DNA of 64,000 bases from Isoperla grammatica (taxonomy: Eukaryota; Arthropoda; Insecta; Plecoptera; Perlodidae), in the NCBI GenBank assembly GCA_945910005.1, contig OX246739.1, forward strand, positions 8,028,001 through 8,092,000. Direction: 5' to 3'. The position numbers and the translations under genes are program-made. Shown piece by piece: positions 1 to 11,720 of this stretch. The notes below the pieces were generated by a model that made no database searches, was not told the DNA's origin, and saw nothing but the letters and a program-made list of their open reading frames with translations. Each line of letters starts with the position of its first letter. Within the stretch, counting starts at the first letter, position 1.

Positions 1-1046
<1,046 letters not shown>

Positions 1047-1449
1047 TCTTAAGTGGCTAGTGCTCAAAATACAGTATCTTGATTTATTGGGAATAACCCA
1101 GAACAACTTGGAACACTCTACAGTGTGGAAATTGTTAATGGTGGGAATTTAATTACTACTGAGGTCTTGGAAATTTGGGGGGGGGGGGGCTTACCACTCT
1201 AACTATGCAAAACTCAATTGAAATTCTAGAGAAGATAGCCAAAACACCATATTATGATAAACCCTAGTTAATTCAAATTCATGTATAATTCAAAGAAGTG
1301 ATCAAGTCCCTGCTGATGGTTAGAGCATAAGGCTTCGAGTAGTTAAATGTTCTTTTAATAACAAATGAAATGTCTAATTCAAATCGGGGCTTTTAGGTCT
1401 CCTTGTGATTCGAATTTACGAGGTTTTACTGTAGGGTGGTAGAACTCAC

Positions 1450-1728
1450 TTGATTGGCCGCCTCATGACGTCGGGGTTGCCGGGTTTCTGTGCATGGTTG
1501 TTGCCTTGAGGTTTTGTGTGTGCGGTGCTTGTGAGGAAGTTGCCGTTGTTGACGATTCCGTTGCGAGGAATGGCGGGCGCGTAGCCGTTGGATAAAGGTT
1601 TCGTGTATGCTTTCTGCAACGGCGTGTCGCGGTCCCGTTTTTGTGGAATCATGGGACCGTGGCTGACACCGTTCCGAACTTTGACTTTCTTGCCGATTCC
1701 CGGCCCTCCGGGTTTTATCTCTCTTGTG
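1450..1728 (-). CDS. probable internal exon of unrecognised minus-strand gene (basic, Pro/Gly/Asn-rich segment)
   Basis: This is a predicted internal exon, not a whole gene. On the minus strand a pyrimidine-rich acceptor (ttttcttttcag) ends at 1729 and a strong donor (gtgagt) starts at 1449. The frame between them is open for 92 codons. It encodes a low-complexity basic segment beginning TREIKPGGPGIGKKVKVRNG, rich in Pro, Gly, Asn, Lys and Thr and probably disordered, ending near MRRPIK. The local GC is higher than in the flanks. It lies 336 bp downstream of the exon at 2065-2377, so both probably belong to one gene. The phases do not join directly: this exon needs two bases from the previous exon and the neighbour supplies one. 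Either a small exon between them is missed, or one boundary is shifted; an AG eight bases further into the exon would restore phase. No family is recognised. Confidence 0.55.
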
Positions 1729-2064
1729 CTGAAAAGAAAAGTGGAAAATGGTGTTATTTGTTTGGAAAATTTAAAAGATAGCCATATTAAAGACAGGTCC
1801 TAACTGTGATTATGATAAACTTGATATTGACAAACAAATCATGCATACAATATTTTGATTTGGAGCTCTCAATGGAAAAATGGGTTGGTTATTGTGGCTT
1901 TCATATTTTTATTGCCAAGTTCATGTAACTTTATTAGTTCACCTTCACACACATCCAGCATCGCGTGCTCATGGTATAAAGTGTGCCCAATGTGTACAAC
2001 ATTCTACCTCGAGTTCTTTCGTTTGACTTAATGTGGCCTACAAACATTAAACATTTTCAGCTAC
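1729..2064 (-). other. putative intron between the two exon candidates
   Basis: The 336-bp interval is AT-rich and non-coding, flanked on the minus strand by a donor (gtagct at 2064-2059) and an acceptor ending at 1729. A further very small exon inside it would explain the one-base phase mismatch, but I cannot identify one by eye. Confidence 0.4.
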
Positions 2065-2377
2065 CTTCAGTCACACATTGGAACACATTTCTTCTGATTC
2101 TCTCTACCGACGTATGCCCCATATATATTTCGTACCAGTTCTTTTTGTGATTTTCTTCGATGGCCGCCATGCGATGTCTAGTGGCCTCGTAGACGTCCTC
2201 CTTAGCCTGTATCCGCAGCTTGCACTGCATCGCGCCCAGTGACTCGATGGTCTTGTTGCCAGTCTGTCGCATGCACTCGAAGCTGCCCTGGAGTCCCTCA
2301 ATGTCCGCGTTGTTCGACAGGCCGAAGTTGAACCGTACGTGGCCATGGGGGGACTGTTGGGATGGTATCGATATGCT
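2065..2377 (-). CDS. probable internal exon of unrecognised minus-strand gene (helical, charged segment)
   Basis: On the minus strand, acceptor tgtcttctctcgtgttccag ends at 2378 and donor GAAG|gtagct follows 2065. The 313-nt exon starts in phase 0 and leaves one extra base. The frame is open for 104 codons. It begins SISIPSQQSPHGHVRFNFGL, continues through a region containing NADIEGLQGSFECM and KTIESLGAMQCKLRIQAKED, and ends near GHTSVERIRRNVFQCVTEG. The second half is rich in Glu, Lys, Arg and Ala and reads as alpha-helical or weakly coiled-coil; two or three cysteines are scattered. The composition looks like a real globular or helical protein and unlike the repeat-derived frames elsewhere. 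I do not recognise the family. The upstream exon may be the 48-nt candidate at 53872-53919, which ends in phase 0. A second open frame in the same place is a shadow. Confidence 0.62.
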
Positions 2378-4091
2378 CTGGAACACGAGAGAAGACAGTG
2401 TTATGACGGGCCATGAATACACATAACGGGGTTTACAAGTTAAATCGAATTGAAACAAAACATTATTTCATGCACACCCTGCATGAAATGAAAAAAAAAA
2501 AACTATCTCACAAAATGAACGTTTTTTTTTTACAGAGATACCTACTGAAAGAGTGATTCATACCTGAGATATGGGTTTTAATCAGCTAAACAATAAATTT
2601 CTTGAATAGCATATCGCAATAATAGAGACCTAAAGCAACAACAATGAATTTAAATAGTTAAAAAAGTGTTGTTATGATTGTTATTTTATTTATTTATTCA
2701 TTAATTAGTTACCTAGTTATAAATTATTGAATTAGTAACCGATAATTACTAATCAAGTATTCTGATGCAAAACATGTTCAGCGTGTGTGAACACAGAACA
2801 GGTGCGAGGGTCAAATCCCTGCAAGTAGCAAGTAGTAATGAATGCAACAAGTATTTAATTTCAATCAGTCTTAATGAGCTGAGCTGAGCAGTGTAAATAC
2901 CACCAAGCTGGTTGGCGTGCAAGGATCAAAGACTGGCATTCACGAGGTCGCCCGTCCTTCATTGTGTAACCACATATCATTCCATAAATTACATGTCTGG
3001 TTTGCTTCTACATGCACCTCAAACATTATGCTGGTCTGCATGGTCATTTCATATGATTCTAATTCATTTTGATTGGGCGGGAAGTTCGACATCTGGGTCG
3101 TATGACGCGTGCCAAATCAGGTCCAGTGTACATCGTTGGGTCGTCATAAGGGAATCCAATATAAGAGGGTGTTGGAGGGAGGGCTTGGTGGGCGTTGGGA
3201 TCGCAAAGAGTGTGATAAGTTGGAAAGTAGGAAGAGGAAAAAAGAGAGACTGGCCATATGAGATGCATAAAGGAATGACAAAAGAAATGCACGACAGCCC
3301 TCTTTGTCGGCACCGGTCACCACGAGCAGGAACCCACCTCGGCCGGGTAAAAGGGTAATCGAGATGAAATGGTAACAATATAAAACCATTGTATTGTGCC
3401 AACCATTTTAACCAGCACGCATGTTTATTTCCAAGATGTATGGTGTGCACAGCTCACACAATTCAAAGACCTAATCTAAAGCCTCGAAACATGTGTAAGC
3501 CGCAACCCAACATGTCAACCGATTGTTTGAATTATTCATCGTGTGTCTACCTACAACGTGTATTTCTAATCGCAACGACGAGACCTACCAACCACCAGGC
3601 AGGCCACTTAACACGTGATTTATCAACGATCGGACAGCGCACAAATAATCGCAAGTTTTTAAACAATGAGCATCAAGATCGCAACACCCCGTGTGTTTAG
3701 CGTCCCACAGCTAGGGCACCGATCCGTATAATATAATTTATTTAAATTATTCATGTATTGAGTATCTGCGGCAGTAACTTTCGTAATAGATGCGGGTGCC
3801 ACCCGATAATAATTTGCATGTCCCTGATATTATCAGAACCAACCAACGTATTACGTCGTTGCTCTTATAGAGTGAGTGAGGCAGCACAGTGAGTGAAAAC
3901 CACTCTCCCTTTCCAGACAATCATCGGTCGGACAATACGACATGTCGAAAACACACACACACGAGCGCGTTTGTTCTAAATACGGTGCGAACTGGATTCT
4001 CAATCGCTACGTTTCGATTGGTGGTAAAGAAAAACGCGCGCGGGACATTTAAAATGAAACGTAGCTACTACATTGTAGATCCCATTGTTTG
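2378..4091. other. non-coding interval, possible large intron
   Basis: No supported gene. Near 2590-2650 there is a SINE-tail-like motif (cgcaataatagagacc, then taaagcaacaa) shared with 20741-20780 and 50965-51000. Overlapping short frames at 2912-3450 on both strands lack coding signals. A segment near 3268-3296 resembles one at 6558-6585 (ggaatgacaaaagaaatgca against gggatgaccaaagatatgca), which indicates a dispersed repeat. Confidence 0.45.
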
Positions 4092-4780
4092 TAAAGGTGC
4101 GTTTCCACTAGGGGGATAAATCCCCGGGACTTTATCCCCCGATAAAATCCGGCGGATATTTTTCTCTCCCCGGTCACATTTTTCTCCCCGAACCGTGTGC
4201 TGAGATATTATCCCCCGTGTCCCCCGCGATCCGTGGCAAGTGGAAGATATTTGGATGTCCGAGGGATATTTCCTACTGCGCATGCGCAAACTCATTCATC
4301 CACACCCCTGAATTACATACCACGACTAGGTTCAAGGTAGTTTGTTTGTCAGTTCGGCCTAAAAGAGTGAATGTTCGCACATCGCGCGAAATGGAATGGC
4401 CCAAGGATGTCGTTCTAAATTTTATTGAGGAACTAGAGAAGAGACCAATTTTGTGGAATGTTAATAATTCAAACTATAAAAATAAAAACAAACGAAAGGA
4501 TGCTCTGGACGAACTCTGCAAGTTGTTTTGTACTAGCAAAGATTAGGTACTAGTGATGAAAGTATGAAGAAAAAAAGAAAAAACCTCAACGCAACAGTGT
4601 CAACCTCCATCTTCGAAGCCAAACATGACACTGTTGCTATAACTTGTCCGCCTACAAGTGGAAACGCAAATGTCCGGGGGAATTTATCCTGAGATAAACT
4701 CCCTCGGATATTATCCGCGGGAGTTTATCTCGGGGGATAAAGTCCCGCGGATTTATCCCTCTAGTGGAAACGCACCTTAA
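4092..4780. mobile_element. PIF/Harbinger-type DNA transposon relic with TAA target-site duplication
   Basis: The element is 4095-4777 (683 bp). Its termini are inverted copies of AGGTGCGTTTCCACTAG and extend into imperfect arms containing gggggataa/ttatccccc blocks. A 3-bp direct repeat TAA flanks both ends (4092-4094 and 4778-4780), the classic PIF/Harbinger duplication. Inside, on the plus strand, lies a MADF-domain fragment (4391-4546), in line with the MADF/Myb-like accessory gene of autonomous Harbinger elements. No transposase DDE domain is present, so the copy is non-autonomous. The subterminal arms contain many short inverted blocks. Confidence 0.88.
4391..4546 (+). pseudogene. MADF (Myb/SANT-like) domain fragment of a Harbinger accessory protein
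   Basis: The 51-codon frame opens MEWPKDVVLNFIEELEKRPI and continues LWNVNNSNYKNKNKRKDALD. This matches the start of the MADF DNA-binding fold: an acidic helix with FIEELEKRPILW, then the NYKNKNKR segment, then the helix DALDELCKLF. A full MADF domain is about 80-90 residues with a conserved Trp helix near the end. Here a stop follows CTSKD, so only the N-terminal half to two-thirds is present. In PIF/Harbinger elements such a protein assists transposase binding and nuclear import; this copy lacks the rest of the domain and the transposase. The open frame extends upstream to 4217, but that part is inside the terminal region and looks non-coding. Family recognition is good; function is not expected. 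Confidence 0.75.
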
Positions 4781-4942
4781 GAAATGCAACAATGTCGTAC
4801 GTGCGCTGGTCATAAAGTAAGTGTTGTCATGCACTGGTTCCCGTCAAACATTTCCTGTCAAATAATATCCAACACCTCACGGGAGTATTAACACTGTTAC
4901 AATCCGTATCGCGGTCAGTATTTCTACCAAAGCCTACTTAAA

Positions 4943-4949
4943 TAGATAA

Positions 4950-5036
<87 letters not shown>
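4943..5036. repeat. (CAGA)n microsatellite
   Basis: Imperfect (TAGA) leads into about 20 pure CAGA units. It directly abuts a B-box-like sequence (ggattcgaaccctcg, antisense), so it is probably the tail or an insertion point of a SINE. Confidence 0.97.
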
Positions 5037-5044
5037 TGATTGTA

Positions 5045-5110
5045 TTGTCTACTGGATTCGAACCCTCGTCCCCTAGTCACTGGAGCAACGACTTTATTAT
5101 TCAACCGTAA
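5045..5110 (-). mobile_element. tRNA-like SINE head remnant
   Basis: Read on the minus strand, the segment ends with cgagggttcgaatccag, a good RNA polymerase III B box (GGTTCGAATCC), preceded by a weak A-box region. It is next to the (CAGA)n tract. It is too degenerate to be a tRNA gene. Confidence 0.5.
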
Positions 5111-5585
5111 TGCAATGGTGTCCGATAAATGCTGCATGTAAAATTAGTTGTCTAGTTCTATTCGCTCAAAAATTATCGCTATAAAATATTGCGACCCATT
5201 TCTGATAATAAATCTCATTTGTCAGAAAGTTGTCAGCCGCTTTCAGCCTCAATTCGACCAACCAACCAACCGACCAACCAATCGGGTTTCTCTGGCGATA
5301 TTCGAAGGTCGATTGTTCGTAGGTTCGATAACAACTTCTGGAGTGAATCACCTCAAATCAATTGAAACGCCAGCCATGATAGATAAGATGGTGTGATGTC
5401 CACAATCTCACCATCGTGGGAGGGTTTTATACAATAAGATAATCACCTGCTGGTCGTATCTATCAAAGTAGAACCACTTTGATCGATGTGCATTCACGTA
5501 GTGGCCTTTGAGAAAAATAAAATCACGCAATTTCAATTTGTTTTGCTTGCAAAACATTCGAGCGCAACAGTTCACGACTAAAATT

Positions 5586-5608
5586 AAAAAAAAAAAAAAA
5601 AAAAAAAA
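5586..5608 (+). repeat. poly(A) tract
   Basis: About 23 consecutive A. It may be a retroposon tail, but no body is recognised upstream. Confidence 0.9.
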
Positions 5609-5716
5609 CGACTCGTACACATAACACTGCGAAAGGTGAAGTTGCGTAGTATTCTTGAATGCATAATATTTGGAGGTAAATGTGCAAGGTGCGGTGCGCT
5701 AGCAACAGTAGAAGGA

Positions 5717-6003
5717 CTGGTAGAAGCATACAGTACGGTGTTCGGAGGTGAAGTACTTTGTATTGCGCCGAGTAATGGTGGAGGCGCACTGGTAGAAGCA
5801 TACAGTACGGTGTTCGGAGGTGAAGTACTTTGTATTGCGCCGAGTAATGGTGGAGGTGCACTGGTAGAAGCATACAGTACGGTGTTCGGAGGTGAAGTAC
5901 TTTGTATTGCGCCGAGTAATGGTGGAGGCGCACTGGTAGAAGCATACAGTACGGTGTTCGGAGGTGAAGTACTTTGTATTGCGCCGAGTAATGGTGGAGA
6001 AGC
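5717..6003. repeat. 72-bp tandem repeat, four copies
   Basis: Four copies start at 5717, 5789, 5861 and 5933 with ctggtagaagcatacagtac and differ at very few bases. Because 72 is a multiple of three, several frames on both strands stay open. One gives a repeated LVEAYSTVFGGEVLCIAPSN unit on the plus strand, and another gives a Cys/His/Thr-rich unit on the minus strand. This is not evidence of coding. Confidence 0.95.
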
Positions 6004-6103
6004 AGTTATCGCTCACGTTATTTCTAACGACTGTGCCGCATCAAATATTATTCGAGTATTTTTTGTATTGTTTAAAGACGCATTTAACAACAAGGTCATA
6101 TAG

Positions 6104-6204
6104 TGTCGGCCGAATCAGATACATCCCACATCACCGGGGTCGTCATCCAATGGGGGGGGGGGGGGGGCCAAGGGGGGCGTTTAGGTCGCCAAGAGGGCCG
6201 GCAT
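6104..6204 (+). repeat. dispersed repeat copy, inverted relative to 13310-13432
   Basis: The segment runs gccgaatcagat, then atcaccggggtcgtcat, then a poly(G) tract, then ccaagagggccgg. The same blocks in the same order occur on the minus strand at 13310-13432. A 16-G homopolymer (6152-6167) interrupts this copy. Confidence 0.6.
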
Positions 6205-6275
6205 GAAACAGAATGAAAAGAGAAAGATAAAACAGTGATCAAGACCACGATGAATAAATAAATTCACATTTAGAG

Positions 6276-6315
6276 TCTACCCACTCAGTAACAAAACTGA
6301 TTTTCAGTGGGGGAC
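6276..6315 (+). repeat. hairpin module, copy A
   Basis: First of four dispersed copies of a ~41-bp module with consensus tctacccactcagttacaag followed by aactgattttcagtggggga. Outer arms CCCACT/AGTGGG and inner arms CAGTT/AACTG can pair. The others are at 21243, 44623 and 47543 (minus). Confidence 0.8.
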
Positions 6316-6639
6316 TTTAATTTAAAGCGACTAAACCAACCCTTGAACACCATCGACGAGTGAGCGATAACCAATCAAAGATCGATATTTCAAATATGAA
6401 ACACATGAATCAGTGATTGGACAGAGCGAACACCTGCGGACAAATGTCAGGTCAGAATCAACAAGGCCGATTCAGAACAACTTTGATTATTTATCGAGTG
6501 CTTCGCTGCTAGTACGGCTCCAAAGTCACCGTTTACTTATTCCTAAGACAAGAATGAGCAAAGGGATGACCAAAGATATGCACAGCGGGCGTGGCCAATG
6601 CACTCCACTAAGCGGGATATTACACATTTTCAAAAGTGT

Positions 6640-6720
6640 GAAAGAACTCCAGGAATCTGTTGACTTTCGTTAAAACAACGTCCATGAAAGGGGACAGTAA
6701 ATAAGAATCTGAGTCGTCGA
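6640..6720 (+). repeat. dispersed repeat copy related to the 71/73-bp satellite monomer
   Basis: The string aatctgttgactttcgttaa, continuing with cgtccatgaaagggg and ending tctgagtcg, aligns with the start of the satellite at 39995-40078 (aatctgttgatcttcgttga, then cgtgcatgaacgggg, then tctgaagtcg). It is a non-tandem relative of the satellite unit. Confidence 0.65.
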
Positions 6721-7873
6721 CACAGATCCAATATGGCTGACGTATGACGTCATTGAGAAGCAATCGCAGTATTGACAACTCTTGATAGGAAACCAGTCAA
6801 CTCCTAGGATAGTAAACAATGGTATAATCTATATCTATACTTTCTTCTTAGTATTGAATACGGAAGCAATCGATAGCCGATACGTGAATGTCACGTGACA
6901 CATAATGTGACGAGCCTGCGTGTAGTTTATATTGCACACCTTGAGGCAGGATCCGAGAAGGAGAGGACCATCGTTGTGCTATAAATACAGCTTATTACGC
7001 AGAGCTGTACTAACTTTGATTTAAGGCAGCAATTACAGGCGTCTTCGTCACCGTTCTGTTATTCGGGGCGGGGGTCCTCTGTTATGCCAAATTAGGTACT
7101 CGCACCGAAATGTTGTACCCGCTTCGTGCATTAAATAAAAATGTATTTCCCTACTGTACTGTGAAAATAAGATTGAAACTAATGGCTAATTCAAGCACCT
7201 AACGAGCGCTTGGCGCTGTAAAATGGTTGCAAATTGACAAACATGCAAGGTTATTTTAAATTTATTTCATGCAATAATTATTGCATGTAAGGTTACTCGC
7301 TAATTTCAGTTTGTTTGACAGTACCTGGTGAAAGCAGTTTTAATTAAAAACAAATCCAAATTATGAAAATAATATGCACGTTGATCCAGGGACGTAGTTT
7401 TTGAACTACTGAACTCATATAATACCATACACAAATAGAATGCAATCACAGCAGAGCACAGATATCCCTCCCCCCCCCAAAAAAAAAAAAACACAAAACC
7501 ATATACCGAAATGTATTGTATCGAATTGATATGCAAGTTAAGATCGATTCTATTACTCGAATTATGATGATAATAAATAATAAAAATAATAATAATAATA
7601 ATAATAATCCATTCAAGTGTTTAATTTATTTACATGGTTACATAATTCCAAATAGTTAACTTCACATGATACACAGGACGATGGCATTTCCCAGAAGACT
7701 TGAAATCCTAATAAATGTCAACGACCATGCACCAAACCCAAGACACAGCCGCAACTACTAAACACACACAGACACAGACAATAATTAGCATTCCACTCTC
7801 GACTCATCTCATTCACTATATTACACCCGATGAAAAGGTTATCTCTATCCCCCGCGGAGGTAGCTATAGCCAT
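6721..7873. other. non-coding interval with (AAT)n tract
   Basis: No supported gene. It contains an (AAT)n microsatellite at 7567-7608, a CRE octamer TGACGTCA at 6745-6752, and a 9-C run at 7470-7478 followed by poly(A). Confidence 0.5.
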
Positions 7874-7961
7874 GCTCGGCTCGGCTCGGCTCGGCTCGGC
7901 TCGGCTCGGCTCGGCTCGGCTCGGCTCGGCTCGGCTCGGCTCGGCTCGGCTCGGCTCGGCT
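7874..7961. repeat. (GCTCG)n pentanucleotide tandem repeat
   Basis: About 17.6 perfect copies of GCTCG in 88 bp, each with one CpG. The absence of any CpG decay implies recent expansion or lack of germline methylation. The Ala/Arg/Leu/Gly frames across it are periodicity artefacts. Confidence 0.97.
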
Positions 7962-8230
7962 AGCGCACTTTCCCCGGTGCTACTCCCGACACGACACACA
8001 GCGAGAAAACAACGCGAAAGAAAGCCAATGTGCATCTACGTGGATAATTAACGAATTCGACAAAAAAAAAACAACGAACGAACGAATGGGCGATGACGAC
8101 GAAAAAAAAAATGTAATGATTTACACAACGCGGTCGATTTGGAAACATGAAGCCAGTTGAACGGCAATGGGTGTAGCTCACAATATTGAAAACGGAATTT
8201 TATTGAATGTCTTGAGAACGGTTCAAAATA

Positions 8231-8411
8231 TTGAAAAAGTGTTTCACATCCGGGGTATTTGGTTTTCTATCAGCTAAGCAAAGAATTTAAAAACTTTGAA
8301 ATAGAGATTGTTCGTAACAAAAGTTCGTAACATTACAGTATTTTGAAAGTTTTTAAATTATTGCTTAGCTAATACAAAATCAAATACCGCGAGTATGTAA
8401 CACTTTTTCAA
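8231..8411. mobile_element. fold-back MITE-like element (181 bp)
   Basis: The two halves are imperfect inverted repeats about 70 bp long, from ttgaaaaagtgtttcacatc at the left to the complement of gtatgtaacactttttcaa at the right. The shared inner blocks are ggtatttg, agctaagcaa and tttaaaaactttgaaa. No clear target duplication is seen. Confidence 0.75.
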
Positions 8412-8507
8412 GACTCCCCTTTACCCTCTGAGGGTGCATTATTGTTCTTGATCTACAAGCGACGGCTATAGGGGTGTTTTAGTCGCGGTACCCAAAGAAG
8501 TCAGACA

Positions 8508-8661
8508 CGAATCACTAACGTTTTTCCCGATTTTCTAGTACAATTTGGTTGCGGTTAGTTCTTTGACGGTAACGTACAAGAAAATGTGCAAGCAGGTTAC
8601 CGTCAAAAAACTTAAGCCAACCAAATTGTACTAGATAATCGGGAAAAACGTTAGTGATTCG
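8508..8661. mobile_element. fold-back MITE-like element (154 bp)
   Basis: Long inverted arms of about 65 bp start with CGAATCACTAACGTTTTTCC at both ends, continue with tagtacaatttggttg, and end at tgacggtaac around a short loop. The outer 40 bp are almost identical between arms, so this is younger than the neighbouring fold-back. Confidence 0.8.
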
Positions 8662-8833
8662 CACTTGTTAAGTTGGTAACTAATTGTGGGCGGTCCTGAC
8701 TCCCCTGACACTATCTTACTTCTTGGTGTGAGACCTATATCTTATTCACTACATACGGGATGCGGACCTACTAGTGTGTGAGCTCCAATCCTCTAGCAGT
8801 CTAGCTAGATGATAGAAACATGTTACCGATATC

Positions 8834-8905
8834 GACGTAGCTCAGGGTGCCACGTGACACTCTCAATTCAGGCAGTTACGAGTTCGATTCCCGAGTATTT
8901 TCATA
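8834..8905 (+). mobile_element. tRNA-derived SINE head
   Basis: An A-box-like segment (gtagctcagggtgc) is followed about 40 bp later by a good B box (gagttcgattcccgag). The 3' tRNA acceptor complement is absent and the downstream sequence contains a duplicated spacer, so it is a SINE relic and not a tRNA gene. Confidence 0.55.
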
Positions 8906-9000
8906 TTTTTCCCTAATTGATCACAGAGCAACGCCAGCCCTGAAGTAAAGTAATGCCCGTTAAATGCTTTACTAGTTGCACGACGAAGATTGCACGTTAT

Positions 9001-9185
9001 ATGACGTTATCCATAACCATAATTGTAAGGTGTCAGTGATAACACCTTCAAAGTTCAAACTATCAAGACTAGTCCGCAAACCCACCAGAGAAATGTTATG
9101 ACGTTATTATAATAACAATAATTGTAAGGTGTCATTGAAAACACCTTCTAACTATCATGACTCGTCCGCAAATCCATCCGAGATA
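9001..9185. repeat. two-copy ~97-bp direct duplication with hairpin
   Basis: Two diverged copies start at 9001 and 9098 with atgacgttat. Each carries the small hairpin AAGGTGT...ACACCTT and ends with tcgtccgcaaa or a one-base variant. Divergence is moderate, so the duplication is old. Confidence 0.8.
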
Positions 9186-10735
9186 CACACATTAGTTTCT
9201 CGTCGCGTTGTTTGGTCACTGGTCACGCTGACACGGATTGACACCTCCGACCTCGCACGAGACGCACGCCCGCCAGCCAGCCGGCCTCCTTGAAGGAAAC
9301 TAGTTTCACACATTATAGTCTACCTTGAAAAGAATAATCAAACGAGTTAATTACTATTTAGAGAAACATAATTTTATACTTGGTCGAAAATATTTCAAGT
9401 GAAAACTTAAAATTACAAAATCCAACTGCAACCATAATATAATATCCATTAATTAATTCATTCATTCAATTTGTTGGAAGTAGCTCTTACGTTCACTCGT
9501 TCTTTCTTTCTGGCAGTCGTATCATTTCAATATATTCATTACAACGCATATCATTATCTACTACATACTACAATTAAATCTTAGAAAATTATTATAAACT
9601 AATTTTATTACTTATGTTCAAATTAAACATCTCCACACTTCTTATATTTTACTCTTTCAAGTAAGTAGTACTTCCTCATTGTCACACGAGAAAGATATTC
9701 AGCATTCTTACTTATACTCGAACATGAGGCACATAATCCCCACTGGGCAGATGGGAGACCCGAGTTCAACTCCCAGTCGGTGACCCAGTAGCTGATACTC
9801 TCAACTGACTAAGACGACAAGAAAGTGAAACATACATGTTGGCTATGTATTTATATGGTTACACCCGGCGCAACGCACCGCACTCTACTGAATATACAAT
9901 ATGTCGTTTCGGAATTAACGTACAGTACTGGAAAATTGTACGTCTTTGTGAAATAGGAATGCGATCTATGCGAGTATAATTAATAACAAAGTATAATACT
10001 GCCATTCATTCATTGTACTGTACGCTGTTTGCCGGAACACTTGTGATTTCTGGACTGTGACGTCAATGCACGCTGGTATGGCCACGAGAATGGTCCAGTG
10101 TGACTCCAGGATCAATTGGTGTAGGTAAACACGAACCAGACGAGTGCAATCAAGTTTGAAATCACAAGTATGATTATCATTAAGTTTATTGAGAAATTAT
10201 AGGAACTCTTTCCGTTACGTGAATGCATATTATTGTATAATGAATGCATTTCCCTGTGTTTGCAAACTTGTTATTTACATTATACATACGATCATGCCGG
10301 ATTTCTTGTAATCCTCCTAGAATTTGCTCTTTGTTTGTCTGACAGTGACAGGTGTACAATATCGATGTATACACGTTCGATTTCATTCGATTTCTAGTTT
10401 ATATAATACAACTTTAGCTTCGTGGAGCAAAAGACTTGCTGACGTAATAACATGATGATAATATCCATTACCGTTACTTTTCTAAATGCAAAATGATTGA
10501 AGAAACATTACTGTTTCACTCTAGAAGTTGCACAAATGTATATAAAATAAAATGTACTTTTGAGCTCCCTGTATTTGAAATCACTCACGGGGACATAATT
10601 TACGTTTTCGCTATTCCATGTTTGTATGGGCAGTGCCTGGTACGAGTGCGTCACGAGCGAGACTAAAAACAAGGTTGCGCTGGACTACTTTTTTGCCAAT
10701 TAAACCTTAGGCCGTATTCTTATATAATGGTTTAA
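9186..10735. other. non-coding interval
   Basis: No supported gene. It holds a SINE-like B box (gagttcaactcccagtcgg) near 9762-9780 and a CRE octamer TGACGTCA at 10058-10065. It is AT-rich elsewhere. Confidence 0.45.
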
Positions 10736-10980
10736 TTACACAAGACACACACGAGTACAGTTTCGGACACCGAGGGGCCTAGAGCAGCGAAACGTCGCCT
10801 CCATTGGAAGAAGAAGAAGACGTTGTTTGGCTCTCGCGTTGTATGCGAACATTCCTGACCTTGCCCAACCAGGCAGAGGCTGGGTCTCGAAGCCAGGACT
10901 CACCGAGGAGAAAGCTGTGTGTGTACTTGGCGGGATACCACGTGATAGAAACCAGTGAACGAGATTTATAAGGTCCGTCT

Positions 10981-11720
10981 GCATCTTATGGCGCTGCACT
11001 CGACCGAGGAGTGTACTACCCGACGAGCAAACATCGAGCCTTCCTGTCCTAGGACACCCATAGTCCTGCAGGGTCACCCTCTTGTCGCATCTTATGGCGC
11101 TGCACTCGACCGAGGAGTGTACTACCCGACGAGCAAACATCGAGCCTTCCTGTCCTAGGACACCCATAGTCCTGCAGGGTCACCCTCTTGTCGCATCTTA
11201 TGGCGCTGCACTCGACCGAGGAGTGTACTACCCGACGAGCAAACATCGAGCCTTCCTGTCCTAGGACACCCATAGTCCTGCAGGGTCACCCTCTTGTCGC
11301 ATCTTATGGCGCTGCACTCGGCCGAGGAGTGTACTACCCGACGAGCAAACATCGAGCCTTCCTGTCCTAGGACACCCATAGTCCTACAGGGTCTCCCTCT
11401 TGTCGCATCTTATGGCGCTGCACTCGACCGAGGAGTGTACTATCCGACGAGCAAACATCGAGCCTTCCTGTCCTAGGACACCCATAGTCCTACAGGGTCT
11501 CCCTCTTGTCGCATCTTATGGCGCTGCACTCGACCGAGGAGTGTACTATCCGACGAGCAAACATCGAGCCTTCCTGTCCTAGGACACCCATAGTCCTGCA
11601 GGGTCACCCTCTTGTCGCATCTAATGGCGCTGCACTCGACCGAGGAGTGTACTATCCGACGAGCAAACATCGAGCCTTCCTGTCCTAGGACACCCATAGT
11701 CCTGCAGGGTCTCCCTCTTG
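10981..11720. repeat. 106-bp minisatellite, seven copies
   Basis: Copies start at 10981, 11087, 11193 and so on with gcatcttatggcgctgcact and end with gggtcaccctcttgtc. They differ at only a few sites, for example acccgac/atccgac and ctgcagg/ctacagg, so the expansion is recent. A frame is open in most copies on both strands because each unit carries no stop in that frame before a shift; no coding evidence. Confidence 0.96.

Noticed and set aside
5636..6103. 155-codon plus frame and opposite minus frames
   Set aside because: Four copies of a 72-bp repeat; both strands are open, so it is an artefact.
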